A DNA stretch of 64,000 nucleotides, taken from assembly GCA_030824495.1 (NCBI GenBank), contig JAVBXP010000012.1, forward strand, positions 62,001-126,000. The letters are read 5' to 3'. Under the pieces are notes generated by a model, which was not told where the DNA came from, ran no database searches, and was given only the letters and a program-made list of their open reading frames with translations. Positions 52,184 to 62,752 of this stretch are shown piece by piece (the first letter of the stretch is position 1; each line of letters starts with the position of its first letter). This DNA is from a bacterium (GTDB lineage: Bacteria > Pseudomonadota > Alphaproteobacteria > Caulobacterales > Caulobacteraceae). Made by a program: the position numbers and the translations under genes.

Positions 52184-53485
52184 ATGCGATCGCTCTTCAC
52201 CGCTTGCGGCCTCGCCGCCATTAGCCTGACCGCCTGCACTCAGGGCTCGCCTGAGACGTTCGCCGGGTTCGGGGAAAAGCCCGTCCTGCCTGAGCCGAAG
52301 ACCAGCCCGATCCCAACGCTCAACGCACGCCAGGCGGTCGGTTGGCCGGCGGGCGTGCAGCCGACGGCGCCGCAAGGGTTCACCGTGACCCGGTTCGCCG
52401 GCGACCTCGCCCATCCGCGTTGGTTGCTGGTGCTGCCAAACGGCGACGTGTTGGTCTCAGAGGCATCGTCCGAGGCTTCGTCTGGCGGTGGGATCCAGGG
52501 GTACGTCGCCAATTCGCTGCAGAAGAAGGCCGGCGCCATCCAGAAGAGCCCCAACCGCATCATGCTGCTGCGCGACGCCGACGGCGACGGCGTGGCCGAG
52601 ATGCGCACGACCTTCGCCGAGGGCCTGCAGCGTCCCTTCGGCATGACCCTGGCCGGCGGCAAGCTCTACGTCGCCAATGACAACGGGGTGGTCAGCTTCC
52701 CCTATGTCGACGGGCAGACCAGCGTTCAGGGCCCGGGCGTGAAGGTGTTCGATCTGCCCGGCGATCCGATCAACCATCACTGGACCAAGAACGTAGTGGC
52801 CAGCCCCGACGGCTCGAAACTCTACGCCACCGTGGGGTCGAACTCGAACGTCGGCGAGAATGGTATTGACGCCGAGGCCGGCCGCGCCGCGATCGTCGAA
52901 TACCCGCTGCCCGCCGGTCCAGCGCGCATCTTCGCATCGGGTCTGCGCAATCCGAACGGCCTGGACTTCGAGCCCACGACGGGCTTGATCTGGACTGCGG
53001 TAAACGAGCGCGACATGCTCGGCGACGACCTGGTCCCCGACTACATGACCAGCGTGCGCGACGGCGACTTCTTCGGCTGGCCCTATAGCTACTACGGCCA
53101 ACACGTGGACAGCCGGGTGAAGCCGGCGCGGCCGGACCTGGTGGCGAAGGCCCGCGCACCCGACTACGCGCTGGGCCCCCACACAGCCTCGCTAGGCCTC
53201 ACCTTCTACCGCTCCGACCTGTTCCCGGCGCGCTACAAGGGCGGGGTCTTTGTCGGCCAGCACGGATCCTGGAACCGCCGCCCGCCCAGCGGCTATCGCG
53301 TCGTCTTCATACCGTTCGCAGGCGGCAAGCCAAGCGGCCCGCCCGAGGTGTTCCTCACCGGGTTCCTGAACGCCAAGGACGAGGCCCAGGGCCGCCCTGT
53401 CGGCGTGGTGGTGGACAAGACCGGCGCTCTGCTGGTCGCAGATGATGTCGGCAAGGCGGTCTGGCGCGTGGCGCCCACGCGCTGA
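52184..53485 (+). CDS. Sorbosone dehydrogenase-like lipoprotein (PQQ-type beta-propeller)
   Basis: A 433-residue beta-propeller protein of the GDH/sorbosone dehydrogenase family. The signal peptide ends in a lipobox (AISLTAC). Propeller blades include RWLLVLPNGDVLVSEASSEA, LRDADGDGVAEMRTTFAEGL, FASGLRNPNGLDFEPTTGLI and the end block VGVVVDKTGALLVADDVGK. Family members oxidise sugars or aldehydes with PQQ in the periplasm. The start at 52184 has AGGAG upstream. It is convergent with a TonB receptor, seven bases apart. Confidence 0.87.
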   Translation: MRSLFTACGLAAISLTACTQGSPETFAGFGEKPVLPEPKTSPIPTLNARQAVGWPAGVQPTAPQGFTVTRFAGDLAHPRWLLVLPNGDVLVSEASSEASSGGGIQGYVANSLQKKAGAIQKSPNRIMLLRDADGDGVAEMRTTFAEGLQRPFGMTLAGGKLYVANDNGVVSFPYVDGQTSVQGPGVKVFDLPGDPINHHWTKNVVASPDGSKLYATVGSNSNVGENGIDAEAGRAAIVEYPLPAGPARIFASGLRNPNGLDFEPTTGLIWTAVNERDMLGDDLVPDYMTSVRDGDFFGWPYSYYGQHVDSRVKPARPDLVAKARAPDYALGPHTASLGLTFYRSDLFPARYKGGVFVGQHGSWNRRPPSGYRVVFIPFAGGKPSGPPEVFLTGFLNAKDEAQGRPVGVVVDKTGALLVADDVGKAVWRVAPTR

Positions 53486-53492
53486 CCGGGCG

Positions 53493-55517
53493 TCAGCCGA
53501 AGGTCTTGCGCAGGCGCACGAACAGGCAGCGTCCCCATTCCAGGTTCCGGACGTCGGTATAAGCGAGCACGCCGAGGTCGCGTGGCCCCAGATAGACCTC
53601 TCGGATACGCTGCACGTCGCGGCCGGTGACGTTCTGCAATTCCACCCGCAGTATCAGATCGGGCCTCGGCTTCACCTCGGCGTAGACCGTGGCGAAGGCC
53701 TCGACCTTGCGCGTCTCGATCTCGGTCAGGCGATAGTAGCTCTCGCGGAAGCCGCCGAGGACGTCGATCCCCCAATTGGCTTTCAGCGCCGGCAGGTCCT
53801 GGGTGAAGTGAACCTCCCAATCGACAGGATGCAGGCCTGATATCTCACGCGTGTCGCCCGTGGTCGGGTCGATGACCTCGGAGCGCCGCCATGTCGCTTG
53901 CCCCTTGATGGTGGCGCGCTTCAGCAGCAATCGGTCAAGCGGCGCCGAGAGGCTGACCGCGACCTCGTCCTTGGTCCCGTCGCCGATATTGGCCGGGCCG
54001 TCGGCGACCACTAGACCGACGCGGATGGGCGCGCGGTCGATCACATCGGTCAGCTCATAGTGGCGCAGCGTCAGCACCGCCGCGCCCGAGGTCCAGAACC
54101 GGCGCTCATAGGCGCCCTCGATCACCCAGGCCTGCTGCGGGGAAAGATCGGGATTGCCGGCGATTATGACCCCGGTGCTGGCCACCGAGGACGACGCGAC
54201 AAAGTCATCGAAATTGAGCTGACTGACCTCCCGCTCCACGCGCGCCCGCCACTGATTGGCCACGCTGGGCGCCCAGGTCACCGCGAGCCTTGGCTTGGTG
54301 AAGCTGAGCGACTTCTCGAGATTGACGTCGCCGGTTGAGGTGATCTTCGACACCTCCTGTCGCAGCGCGCCCTCGATCGTCAGTTCCGTGCTCGGCCGCC
54401 AGGTCGCCACGACATAGGGCTCGGCCCGCGCCTCCTCCACCCGCACATCGGCTGCCGGCACCACGACCTTGAAACCGTTGACGATCAGGGTCGTCTTGCT
54501 GTCCAGGGCGTTGAAGGCGCCCTCGACGCCAGCTTCCAACGCCAGGTCGCTCGAGATCCGCCGGCGCAGGTTAACTCGGCCGACCGTTTCGGTAACCTGC
54601 TTGTCGCTGTGGAACAGCCGGTCGACGGCCGCCGACTCGAACCGCGCCTTGGTGTCGAGATTGTTCCACTGCTGGAAGGCCAGCGCCTCCAGCGAGGTGG
54701 CGCCGAAGGTCCGCACGAACCGCCCGCCAAGTTCGGCCTGGAGACGATCCGGCGTGATGTATTCGTATTCCAGCGCCGGGCCCGGGACGGTCAGACGATC
54801 ATAGATCTCCGAGGTCGAGGTGGTTTTCATATAGGCGCCGTTCAGCCGCAGCCGGCCACGCGCCATCGGCGTTTCGAAGGCCCCCGTCACCCATTCCCGC
54901 AGCCCCTGGCTGTCGGCGTCCACATCGGAGACGATGATGGGCTTGCCGTTCGGTCCGTAGCGGACACGCGGCCCGTCGCCGAGCGTGTCGTCAGGCCCCT
55001 TGCCGTGGACCATCGACAGTTCAGCGAGCTTGCCGTCCCAACGCCATTGCCCCTCGGCGCGAAACGCGTTGAGGACCCGCCCGTCATAGAGCGGCTGGGT
55101 CGAGAAGCTCGCAGCGCCGCGCGCGCCAGCGCCCTGCTTGCGGACCACATTGGCGATGACGGTCCGCCCCTGCATATCGACGCCGGGCGCCCCGCCCCGG
55201 ATGACGTCGATCCTCGCGACCGATCCGTAGGGGATGCGCTTGAGGATCTCTTCCAGCGTGTCGTTCTTGGAAACCGGAGGCTCGCCGTCGATCAGCACGT
55301 TGCCGCTGGCCCCGGCCAGGCCGCGCACCACCGCGCCCTTGTCGAAGGAGAAGCCCGGCAGGCGCTGCACCATGTCGAGAGCCGTCGATGGCCCCATCTC
55401 GGCAAAGAAGTCCGGTGGATAGGCGATCACGCCGACGGCTGCGGCGGGCTGCTCCTGGGCGACGGCCAAGCTTGATACGAACGTCGCCGCTAACGCGGCG
55501 GCAAAGGCCATCTTCAT
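53493..55517 (-). CDS. TonB-dependent receptor-like outer-membrane protein
   Basis: A 674-residue protein with a signal peptide (MKMAFAAALAATFVSSLAVA) and a plug domain: ALDMVQRLPGFSFDKGAVVR, then NVLIDGEPPVSKNDTLEEIL and RIDVIRGGAPGVDMQGRTVI. The barrel follows and ends WGRCLFVRLRKTFG with terminal Phe-Gly. A classical TonB box is not obvious before the plug. It resembles the receptor subgroup with NVLIDG plugs found near unknown-substrate loci. The start at 55517 is supported by the signal peptide and a GAG-containing leader. Confidence 0.85.
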   Translation of the reverse strand: MKMAFAAALAATFVSSLAVAQEQPAAAVGVIAYPPDFFAEMGPSTALDMVQRLPGFSFDKGAVVRGLAGASGNVLIDGEPPVSKNDTLEEILKRIPYGSVARIDVIRGGAPGVDMQGRTVIANVVRKQGAGARGAASFSTQPLYDGRVLNAFRAEGQWRWDGKLAELSMVHGKGPDDTLGDGPRVRYGPNGKPIIVSDVDADSQGLREWVTGAFETPMARGRLRLNGAYMKTTSTSEIYDRLTVPGPALEYEYITPDRLQAELGGRFVRTFGATSLEALAFQQWNNLDTKARFESAAVDRLFHSDKQVTETVGRVNLRRRISSDLALEAGVEGAFNALDSKTTLIVNGFKVVVPAADVRVEEARAEPYVVATWRPSTELTIEGALRQEVSKITSTGDVNLEKSLSFTKPRLAVTWAPSVANQWRARVEREVSQLNFDDFVASSSVASTGVIIAGNPDLSPQQAWVIEGAYERRFWTSGAAVLTLRHYELTDVIDRAPIRVGLVVADGPANIGDGTKDEVAVSLSAPLDRLLLKRATIKGQATWRRSEVIDPTTGDTREISGLHPVDWEVHFTQDLPALKANWGIDVLGGFRESYYRLTEIETRKVEAFATVYAEVKPRPDLILRVELQNVTGRDVQRIREVYLGPRDLGVLAYTDVRNLEWGRCLFVRLRKTFG

Positions 55518-55634
55518 TACTCGGGGCTCCCCTCCCCTTGCGGCCAAGGTTAGGCGAGATTGCATACCGAAGGCGAGAAAGGTTCGTAAGCGGAGCGAAA
55601 TTGGCCCGCCCGTGCGGCGCCGACGCTACAGCCC

Positions 55635-56327
55635 CTAGACCCGGCCGGTCACCGGCAGCAGCGCGCCGGTTATCGCGCTGGCCTCTTCGGACGCCAGGAA
55701 CAGGATCGCCGCCGCGAGCTCGCTAGGCGACACCCAGGACGCGAAGTCGGCCTTGGGCATGTCCGCGCGATTGGTGGGGGTGTCGATGATCGAGGGCAGG
55801 ACCGCGTTGACGGTCACGCCATCGGCCTTCAGTTCCTCGGCCAGGCTTTCGGTCAAGGCGTGAACGCCGGCCTTGGACGCCGCATAAGGCCCCATGCCAG
55901 CCGCGGCCTTCAGCGCGCCATTGGCGCCGATATTGACGATCCGGCCCGCTGCGCTGCGCCGGAGATACGGAATAGCTGCGCGACTGGAATTGGCGGCGGT
56001 TTGAACGTTCATCAGGAACAGCCGATGCCAACCGGCCATCAGGCTGTCCTCCAGCGTCTCCCACTTGAAGCCGCCGGCCACATTGATCAGCGCGTCCAGG
56101 CCGCCGAACCTGTCGGCCACCGCGTCGATAGCCGCGCTCGCGGCCACCGCGTCGGTCAGGTCAACGCCGCCCAGCATCAGGGCGTCGGGTCCGCAATCCT
56201 TCAGCACCTCGGCATGGTCGGCGAAGTCGATCAGGGCGACGCGCGCCCCGCGTTCGGCGGCCGCCTTGGCCACCGCCGAACCCAGAACTCCGGACGCACC
56301 TGTGATAGCGAAGATGCGTCCGGTCAT
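55635..56327 (-). CDS. SDR family NAD(P)-dependent oxidoreductase
   Basis: A 230-residue short-chain dehydrogenase. The cofactor loop is TGASGVLG (9-16) and the catalytic pair is Y148 and K152 in GPYAASK. The usual catalytic Ser, 13 residues before Tyr, is Ala135 (VNIGANGAL). This may reduce or change activity, although some SDR subfamilies carry it. It starts 13 bases after the thiolase stop, so both are co-transcribed; the pair suggests a 3-hydroxyacyl step of a beta-oxidation pathway. The start at 56327 is set by the family N-terminus. Confidence 0.88.
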   Translation of the reverse strand: MTGRIFAITGASGVLGSAVAKAAAERGARVALIDFADHAEVLKDCGPDALMLGGVDLTDAVAASAAIDAVADRFGGLDALINVAGGFKWETLEDSLMAGWHRLFLMNVQTAANSSRAAIPYLRRSAAGRIVNIGANGALKAAAGMGPYAASKAGVHALTESLAEELKADGVTVNAVLPSIIDTPTNRADMPKADFASWVSPSELAAAILFLASEEASAITGALLPVTGRV

Positions 56328-56340
56328 GGCAAGTCCTGTC

Positions 56341-57513
<1,173 letters not shown>

Positions 57514-57591
57514 TGTTCCGCTCCCGAGTTTTGCGCGTCTATCGCGCTTCGAGAGCTAATCTAGGTACGCGACGCGGCGTAAGCCAACGAC

Positions 57592-58086
57592 CTAGGAAAA
57601 GGTCGCCTTCAGGATCTTCTCGAGCCACTGGGCGTCGACCTCGTCGAACGCCGCCAGCTCCGTGGAATCGACGTCGAACACGGCGATGAGCTGTCCGGCG
57701 CTGTCAAAAACGGGGACCACCACCTCGCTCGCCGAAAGGCCGTCGCAGGCGATGTGGCCGGGAAAAGCGTGAACGTCAGGCACCAGCTGGGTCTGGCCGC
57801 TGGCCGCCGCGGTTCCGCAAACGCCGCGCCCAAAGGCGATGCGTAGGCAACCGAGCGTGCCCTGATAAGGTCCCACGACCAGCTCGCGCTCCTTCTGCGG
57901 ATCGACCACATAGAACCCGGTCCAGAAGAAGGTGTCGAAACTGGCCGCCAGCATCGAGGCGACAGTCGCCATGCGCGCGGTCAGATTGGGCTCGCCATCG
58001 AGCACCGAGGCGATCTCCTCGGCCACAGTGGCGTAGCGTTCCGCCTTCTCGGCGGGCAGGGTCAGTTCGTTGAAGGCTTCGGCCAT
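57592..58086 (-). CDS. msrC: GAF-domain free methionine-(R)-sulfoxide reductase
   Basis: A 164-residue GAF protein. Cysteines C80, C90 and C114 (LGCLRI, GVCGTAA, HIACDG) have the same spacing (10 and 24) as the catalytic and resolving cysteines of E. coli fRMsr. It should reduce free Met-(R)-sulfoxide in the cytoplasm, using thioredoxin. It is divergent from the M24 peptidase at 58152, with a 65-base gap that holds both promoters. Confidence 0.9.
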   Translation of the reverse strand: MAEAFNELTLPAEKAERYATVAEEIASVLDGEPNLTARMATVASMLAASFDTFFWTGFYVVDPQKERELVVGPYQGTLGCLRIAFGRGVCGTAAASGQTQLVPDVHAFPGHIACDGLSASEVVVPVFDSAGQLIAVFDVDSTELAAFDEVDAQWLEKILKATFS

Positions 58087-58151
58087 GCCCGGCTATATAC
58101 GGACCCGAATGTTCGCCCGCCAGCGGCGGCGAATTTTACCTGGAGACGATC

Positions 58152-59348
58152 ATGGCCAATGGCATCGGTGGCTCGACGGCGCAGGCCGAACTGGCGGACC
58201 TGAAACCTTGGCCTGACGTCGCTCCGCCGATCAGCGCGCAGGAACGTCACGCTCGCCTGGCTCATGCTCGCGAACTGATGGCTCAGATCGGCGCCGACGC
58301 CCTGATCATCGGCGCAGGCCCCAGCCTGCGCTACTTCACCGGGGTCGGCTGGGGCGCCACCGAGCGACTGGTGGCGATGATCCTGCCGCGCGAGGGCACG
58401 CCGCGCATGATCTGCCCACGCTTCGAGCTGGGGTCGCTGGAGGCCTCCATCGCGATCGAGGCCGAGATGCTGCTCTGGGAAGAGCATGAGAGCCCTTACG
58501 CCCTGACCGCCCGCGGCCTGGGCGACGCCCGGACCCTAGCCATCGATCCGGCGCTGCCCTTCTTCGTCTTCGACGGGGTCCGCAAGGCCGCCCCCGGCCT
58601 GGTGCTGCTGGACGGCGCGCCGGTTGTGGACGGCTGCCGGATGATCAAGTCGCCGGCCGAGTTGGCGCTGATGTCCCAGGCCAAGGCCATGACTCTGGAA
58701 GTCCACCGCCGGGCCGCGAGGATCCTGGCGCCCGGCGTCACCACCGGCGAAGTGCGCCGCTTCATCGACCAAGCGCACCGGGCGCTGGGGGCCGACGACG
58801 GGTCCTCGTTCTGCGCGGTGCAGTTCGGGGTCGCCAGCGCCTATCCGCACGGCCTGCCCGGAGAGCAAAGCCTGGCCGAGGGCGAAATCGTGCTGATCGA
58901 CACCGGCTGCCGGGTCCAGGGCTATAACTCCGACATCACCCGCACCTACGTGTTCGGCCAACCGTCCCCCGAGCAGAAGCGCATCTGGGACCTGGAAAAG
59001 CAGGCCCAAGCCGCCGCCTTCGCAGCCGTGAAGCCGGGCGTGCCTTGCGAGGAAATCGACGCGGTGGCGCGCCGGGTCCTGCTCGCAGGCGGCATGAGCC
59101 CCGACTACGATCTGCCGGGCCTGCCCCACCGCACCGGCCACGGCATCGGCCTGTCGATCCATGAAGCGCCCTATCTGGTGCGCGGCGACAAGACCCCGCT
59201 AGCGCCCGGCATGTGCTTCTCCAACGAGCCGATGATCGTGATCCCCGACACCTTCGGCGTGCGGCTGGAAGATCATTTCTACGTGACGGTCGACGGCGCG
59301 GCATGGTTCACGCAGCCACAGCCAAGCTTAGAAAAGCCGTTCGGCTGA
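58152..59348 (+). CDS. M24 family metallopeptidase (Xaa-Pro peptidase-like)
   Basis: A 398-residue protein with an N-terminal creatinase domain and a C-terminal pita-bread domain. Metal ligands are visible: LIDTGC, NSDITRT, HRTGHGIGL, NEPMIVIP and RLEDHFYVT, so it should be an active two-metal enzyme. It may cleave N-terminal residues before proline or act on a creatine-like compound. The start ATG at 58152 has GGAG upstream. It has no signal peptide. Confidence 0.9.
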   Translation: MANGIGGSTAQAELADLKPWPDVAPPISAQERHARLAHARELMAQIGADALIIGAGPSLRYFTGVGWGATERLVAMILPREGTPRMICPRFELGSLEASIAIEAEMLLWEEHESPYALTARGLGDARTLAIDPALPFFVFDGVRKAAPGLVLLDGAPVVDGCRMIKSPAELALMSQAKAMTLEVHRRAARILAPGVTTGEVRRFIDQAHRALGADDGSSFCAVQFGVASAYPHGLPGEQSLAEGEIVLIDTGCRVQGYNSDITRTYVFGQPSPEQKRIWDLEKQAQAAAFAAVKPGVPCEEIDAVARRVLLAGGMSPDYDLPGLPHRTGHGIGLSIHEAPYLVRGDKTPLAPGMCFSNEPMIVIPDTFGVRLEDHFYVTVDGAAWFTQPQPSLEKPFG

Positions 59349-59524
59349 TCACATCCAGCGGTTCGTTCAATATCGGAACCGCAACCTGGCCGGGCGATAC
59401 TGTAATCACAAGTCGTTTGACGTCGCGTAAGATACTACCCTAGCTTTCCCCCTGAACGGTCCCGCTTGACGAGGACCGTCATCAACAAGACCCCCGCCAA
59501 TAATCGGGGGCCAGGGAGGGAAGA

Positions 59525-62245
59525 ATGACCAAGGCCTTATTGGCTTCTGCGTCCGTGCTCGCGCTTGCCTGCTCCACGCCCGCATGGGCTCAGTCTTCGA
59601 GCGGCGGCCCGCTGATCGAAGAACTGATCGTCACCGCCACCAAACGCGAGGAGTCGGTCCAGGACGTGCCGATCGCCGTCTCGGCCTTCAGCGAGGAAGC
59701 GCTGCGGGCCAAGGGCATCGACACCGCCGGCGACCTGGTCCAGTCGGTCCCGAACCTCACCTTCACCCGGCGCTCGCTGCGCACCAATTTCCAGATCCGC
59801 GGGGTGGGGGCGCAACTGGTCTCGACCGGCGGCGACGACGGGGTGGGCGTGCACCACAACAACGTGCCGCTGACCTCCAACCGGCTAGCTGACGCCGAGT
59901 TCTATGATGTCGAGCGGGTCGAGGTGCTGCGTGGCCCGCAGGGCACGCTGTTCGGCCGCAACGCCACCGGCGGCGTGGTCAACGTCATCACGAACAAGCC
60001 GATTGACACCTTCGACGCCTCGATCACCGCCGAGTTCGGCAATTTCGACAGCCTCAAATACCAGGGGTTCATCAATGTGCCTCTCGGCGACATGTTCCAG
60101 TTGCGGTTGGCGGGCTTCGCGCTTCAGCGCAGCGGCTACACCAGCAACACCCTGAACGGCCAGGACGTCGATGACCGACAAATCTGGGCGGGCCGCGTCA
60201 CCCTGGGCTTCACACCAAGCGAGAACTTCCGCGGCTTCCTGCTGTGGGACACCTTCTCAGAGGATGACACCCGTGGCGCGCGCAAGCAGCTCTGCGCCAA
60301 GGACATCGGCCTGACCAGCGTCGGCGGCGTGCCGACAGGAGCGGCCCAGGCGGCGTTCACCCAGGGCTGCCTGCCCGCCTCGGTCTATGGCCAGGACGTC
60401 TATGGGACGACCAATCAGCTCTCGACCTTCACCGGCATCATCGCCCGGCAGATCGGCCTGCAATCCACTGACGCCTTCGCCGGAAAGACCATCTCGCGCG
60501 ACCTGCGCGAAGTCGAAGTCTATGGCCGGCCGATCTATCGGCCGCGCACCGACATCTACACCTTGAACCTGGAGTGGGACGTCACCCCCACCCTGACCGC
60601 CACCTCGCTGACCAGCTACAATGAGAACGAAAGCTACTCGCGCGGCGACTCGACCGGCGGATACTCCTCGGTCCCATTCGGGATCACCCCGTTCACGCCG
60701 ACTGGAACGCTGAACGATCCGCAGCTTGGGCTGACCGACCGCCTGATGAGCGAGAGCGGCGGAACAGCCCACAATGAACAATGGAGCCAGGAACTGCGGC
60801 TGCAGTCGAACTTCGACGGCGCGATCAACTTCAACGTCGGCGGGATCTATATCGACTACAAGGCCAGCAGCATTACCTACGTCGCCACCAACGCGGCGAC
60901 CGCGGCGGTCCGGGTGGTTCAGCCCGCCGCCTATGTCGACCCCCTGCGCGAACCCGACTTCACCGGTCACAACTATTTCGTCAGCTTGAGCGAGTACAAG
61001 CTGAAGTCCAAGGCGGCGTTCGGCGAGGTCTATTGGCAAGCGACCGACGACCTGAGGGTCACGCTCGGCCTGCGCTACACCGACGATGAAAAATGGACCC
61101 GCGGCAGCGGTTCGACCCTGTTCACCCCCGGCCGCGGCCCCAACTTCACCGTGCCGCAAAGCGTGGAGTTCCAGGAAACCACCGGACGGCTCAACATCGA
61201 CTGGTCGCCCGACCTGAGCTTCACCGAGCAAACCCTGGTCTATGCGTCCTATTCGAAGGGCTACAAGGGCGGCGGCTTCAACCCGCCGGGCGTCGTGGCG
61301 CTCGGCCTAAACCCGACCTACGAGCCTGAGTTCGTCAACGCCTACGAGATCGGCACGAAGAACACCCTGGCCGACGGGCGGCTGCTGCTGAACCTCACTG
61401 GGTTCTACTACAAGTACCAGGGCTACCAGATCGGCCGCAGCGTGAACCGCTCGGTCTACAACGAGAACATCGACGCGGAGATCTACGGCGCCGAACTGGA
61501 ATCGATCTGGGAGCCGATCAACAACCTGCGGCTCAACGCCAACATCGGCTACCTCCACACCGAGATCGAGGAAGGCAAGGTCGTCGACACCTTCAACCGC
61601 GCCCAGGGCGATGCGAGCTACATCTACGCCAACTCCACCAACGGCGGCTGCATCCTGAACGCCGCCGGTGTCGCCAACCTCCTGCGTGTGTCTGGCGGCC
61701 CGGCCTTGCTGGCCAACCTCGCCTGCGCCGGTCCCAGCATGACCGGCTCGACCATCGGCGGACGGCTCATTGGCGCCGGCGTCCCGGCGGCGACGGCGAA
61801 CGCCCTGGTCAGCGGTGTCTACAACTACGGCCCCAACGTCTCACGCTTCGCCAGCGGCGCAGGCGAAGGGGTGATCCAAGATCTGTCGGGCAATGAACTG
61901 CCCAACGCGCCGGAGTGGACGGTCTCGCTGGGCGCCCAGTATCGGTGGGAATTGCCGAACGGCTGGAACGCCACCCTGCGCGGCGACTACTACCGCCAGT
62001 CGGAAAGCTACATGCGGTACAACAACGCCTTCTTCGACCGCATCGAGTCCTGGGAAAACATCAACGCCAGCCTGATCTTCGCCAATGCAGACATCGACCT
62101 GAACGTCCAGCTGTTCGTGAAAAACCTGATGGATGACAACACCATCGTCGGCTTCGACATCAATGACGAGAACCTGGGCGCGACCCGCAGCGTTTTCCTG
62201 CTTGATCCGCGCCTCTACGGCATCGCGATCACCAAAGGTTTCTGA
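59525..62245 (+). CDS. TonB-dependent receptor
   Basis: A 906-residue outer-membrane receptor with a signal peptide (MTKALLASASVLALACSTPAWA), a TonB box in EELIVTATKR, the plug signature VQDVPIAVSAFSEEAL and VEVLRGPQGTLFGRNATGGV, and a long barrel with large Gly/Asn-rich loops. It ends LLDPRLYGIAITKGF with terminal Phe. GGGAGGGAAG precedes the ATG. It stands alone, between the M24 peptidase and a DUF3597 gene. Substrate unknown. Confidence 0.93.
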   Translation: MTKALLASASVLALACSTPAWAQSSSGGPLIEELIVTATKREESVQDVPIAVSAFSEEALRAKGIDTAGDLVQSVPNLTFTRRSLRTNFQIRGVGAQLVSTGGDDGVGVHHNNVPLTSNRLADAEFYDVERVEVLRGPQGTLFGRNATGGVVNVITNKPIDTFDASITAEFGNFDSLKYQGFINVPLGDMFQLRLAGFALQRSGYTSNTLNGQDVDDRQIWAGRVTLGFTPSENFRGFLLWDTFSEDDTRGARKQLCAKDIGLTSVGGVPTGAAQAAFTQGCLPASVYGQDVYGTTNQLSTFTGIIARQIGLQSTDAFAGKTISRDLREVEVYGRPIYRPRTDIYTLNLEWDVTPTLTATSLTSYNENESYSRGDSTGGYSSVPFGITPFTPTGTLNDPQLGLTDRLMSESGGTAHNEQWSQELRLQSNFDGAINFNVGGIYIDYKASSITYVATNAATAAVRVVQPAAYVDPLREPDFTGHNYFVSLSEYKLKSKAAFGEVYWQATDDLRVTLGLRYTDDEKWTRGSGSTLFTPGRGPNFTVPQSVEFQETTGRLNIDWSPDLSFTEQTLVYASYSKGYKGGGFNPPGVVALGLNPTYEPEFVNAYEIGTKNTLADGRLLLNLTGFYYKYQGYQIGRSVNRSVYNENIDAEIYGAELESIWEPINNLRLNANIGYLHTEIEEGKVVDTFNRAQGDASYIYANSTNGGCILNAAGVANLLRVSGGPALLANLACAGPSMTGSTIGGRLIGAGVPAATANALVSGVYNYGPNVSRFASGAGEGVIQDLSGNELPNAPEWTVSLGAQYRWELPNGWNATLRGDYYRQSESYMRYNNAFFDRIESWENINASLIFANADIDLNVQLFVKNLMDDNTIVGFDINDENLGATRSVFLLDPRLYGIAITKGF

Positions 62246-62306
62246 CCGGGAACCTGATCCAAGGCCGAGCTTTAAATTGGGACCAGCAAACAAGGGAGCC
62301 GGGCGT

Positions 62307-62693
62307 ATGGGCATTTTCAGCTCGATCATGGACAAAATTCTCCACCGCAAGAAGCCTGCAGCCGCGCCAGCGGCCCCGGCTCCTGCGCCGACGGCCGCTC
62401 CTGCAGCCGCTGCGCCGCCCCCGCCTCCGCCCGAGCCGGTGGATGTCGAGGTCGTGCTTGTTGAACTCGCCGCTCAAAAAGGCGGCGGCGGCAATTGGCG
62501 GACCTCTATCGTCGACCTTCTGAAGATGCTGGACCTGGATTCCAGCCTCGAGGCTCGCAAGGAACTCGCCGCCGAGCTTGGCGTCGCCGCTGGCCCGCAC
62601 GGCAGCGCCGAACAAAACATCGCCCTGCAGAAAGCGGTGTGGGTCGCCCTTGCCAAAAATGGCGGCGTGGTGCCGGCCAGCCTGCGCGACTAA
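62307..62693 (+). CDS. DUF3597 domain protein
   Basis: A 128-residue protein: a short amphipathic start (MGIFSSIMDKILHRKK), a Pro/Ala linker (about 18-43), then the DUF3597 domain with NWRTSIVDLLKMLDLDSSLE, KELAAELGV and QNIALQKAVWVALAKNGG. The domain resembles a small helical module seen in stress or cell-envelope proteins; its function is not known. Start 62307 has GGGAG upstream. A terminator follows. Confidence 0.9.
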   Translation: MGIFSSIMDKILHRKKPAAAPAAPAPAPTAAPAAAAPPPPPPEPVDVEVVLVELAAQKGGGGNWRTSIVDLLKMLDLDSSLEARKELAAELGVAAGPHGSAEQNIALQKAVWVALAKNGGVVPASLRD

Positions 62694-62712
62694 GCCTGCG
62701 AAAAGTTCGATG

Positions 62713-62743
62713 GCGCGCCGGTCGCAAGGCCGGCGCGCTTTCT
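62713..62743 (+). terminator. Rho-independent terminator after the DUF3597 gene
   Basis: A 9 bp GC stem (62713-62721 with 62730-62738) with an 8-base loop, followed by TTTCT. It lies 20 bases after the stop and faces the convergent methyltransferase gene. Confidence 0.7.
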
Positions 62744-62752
62744 ATTGGGCGA

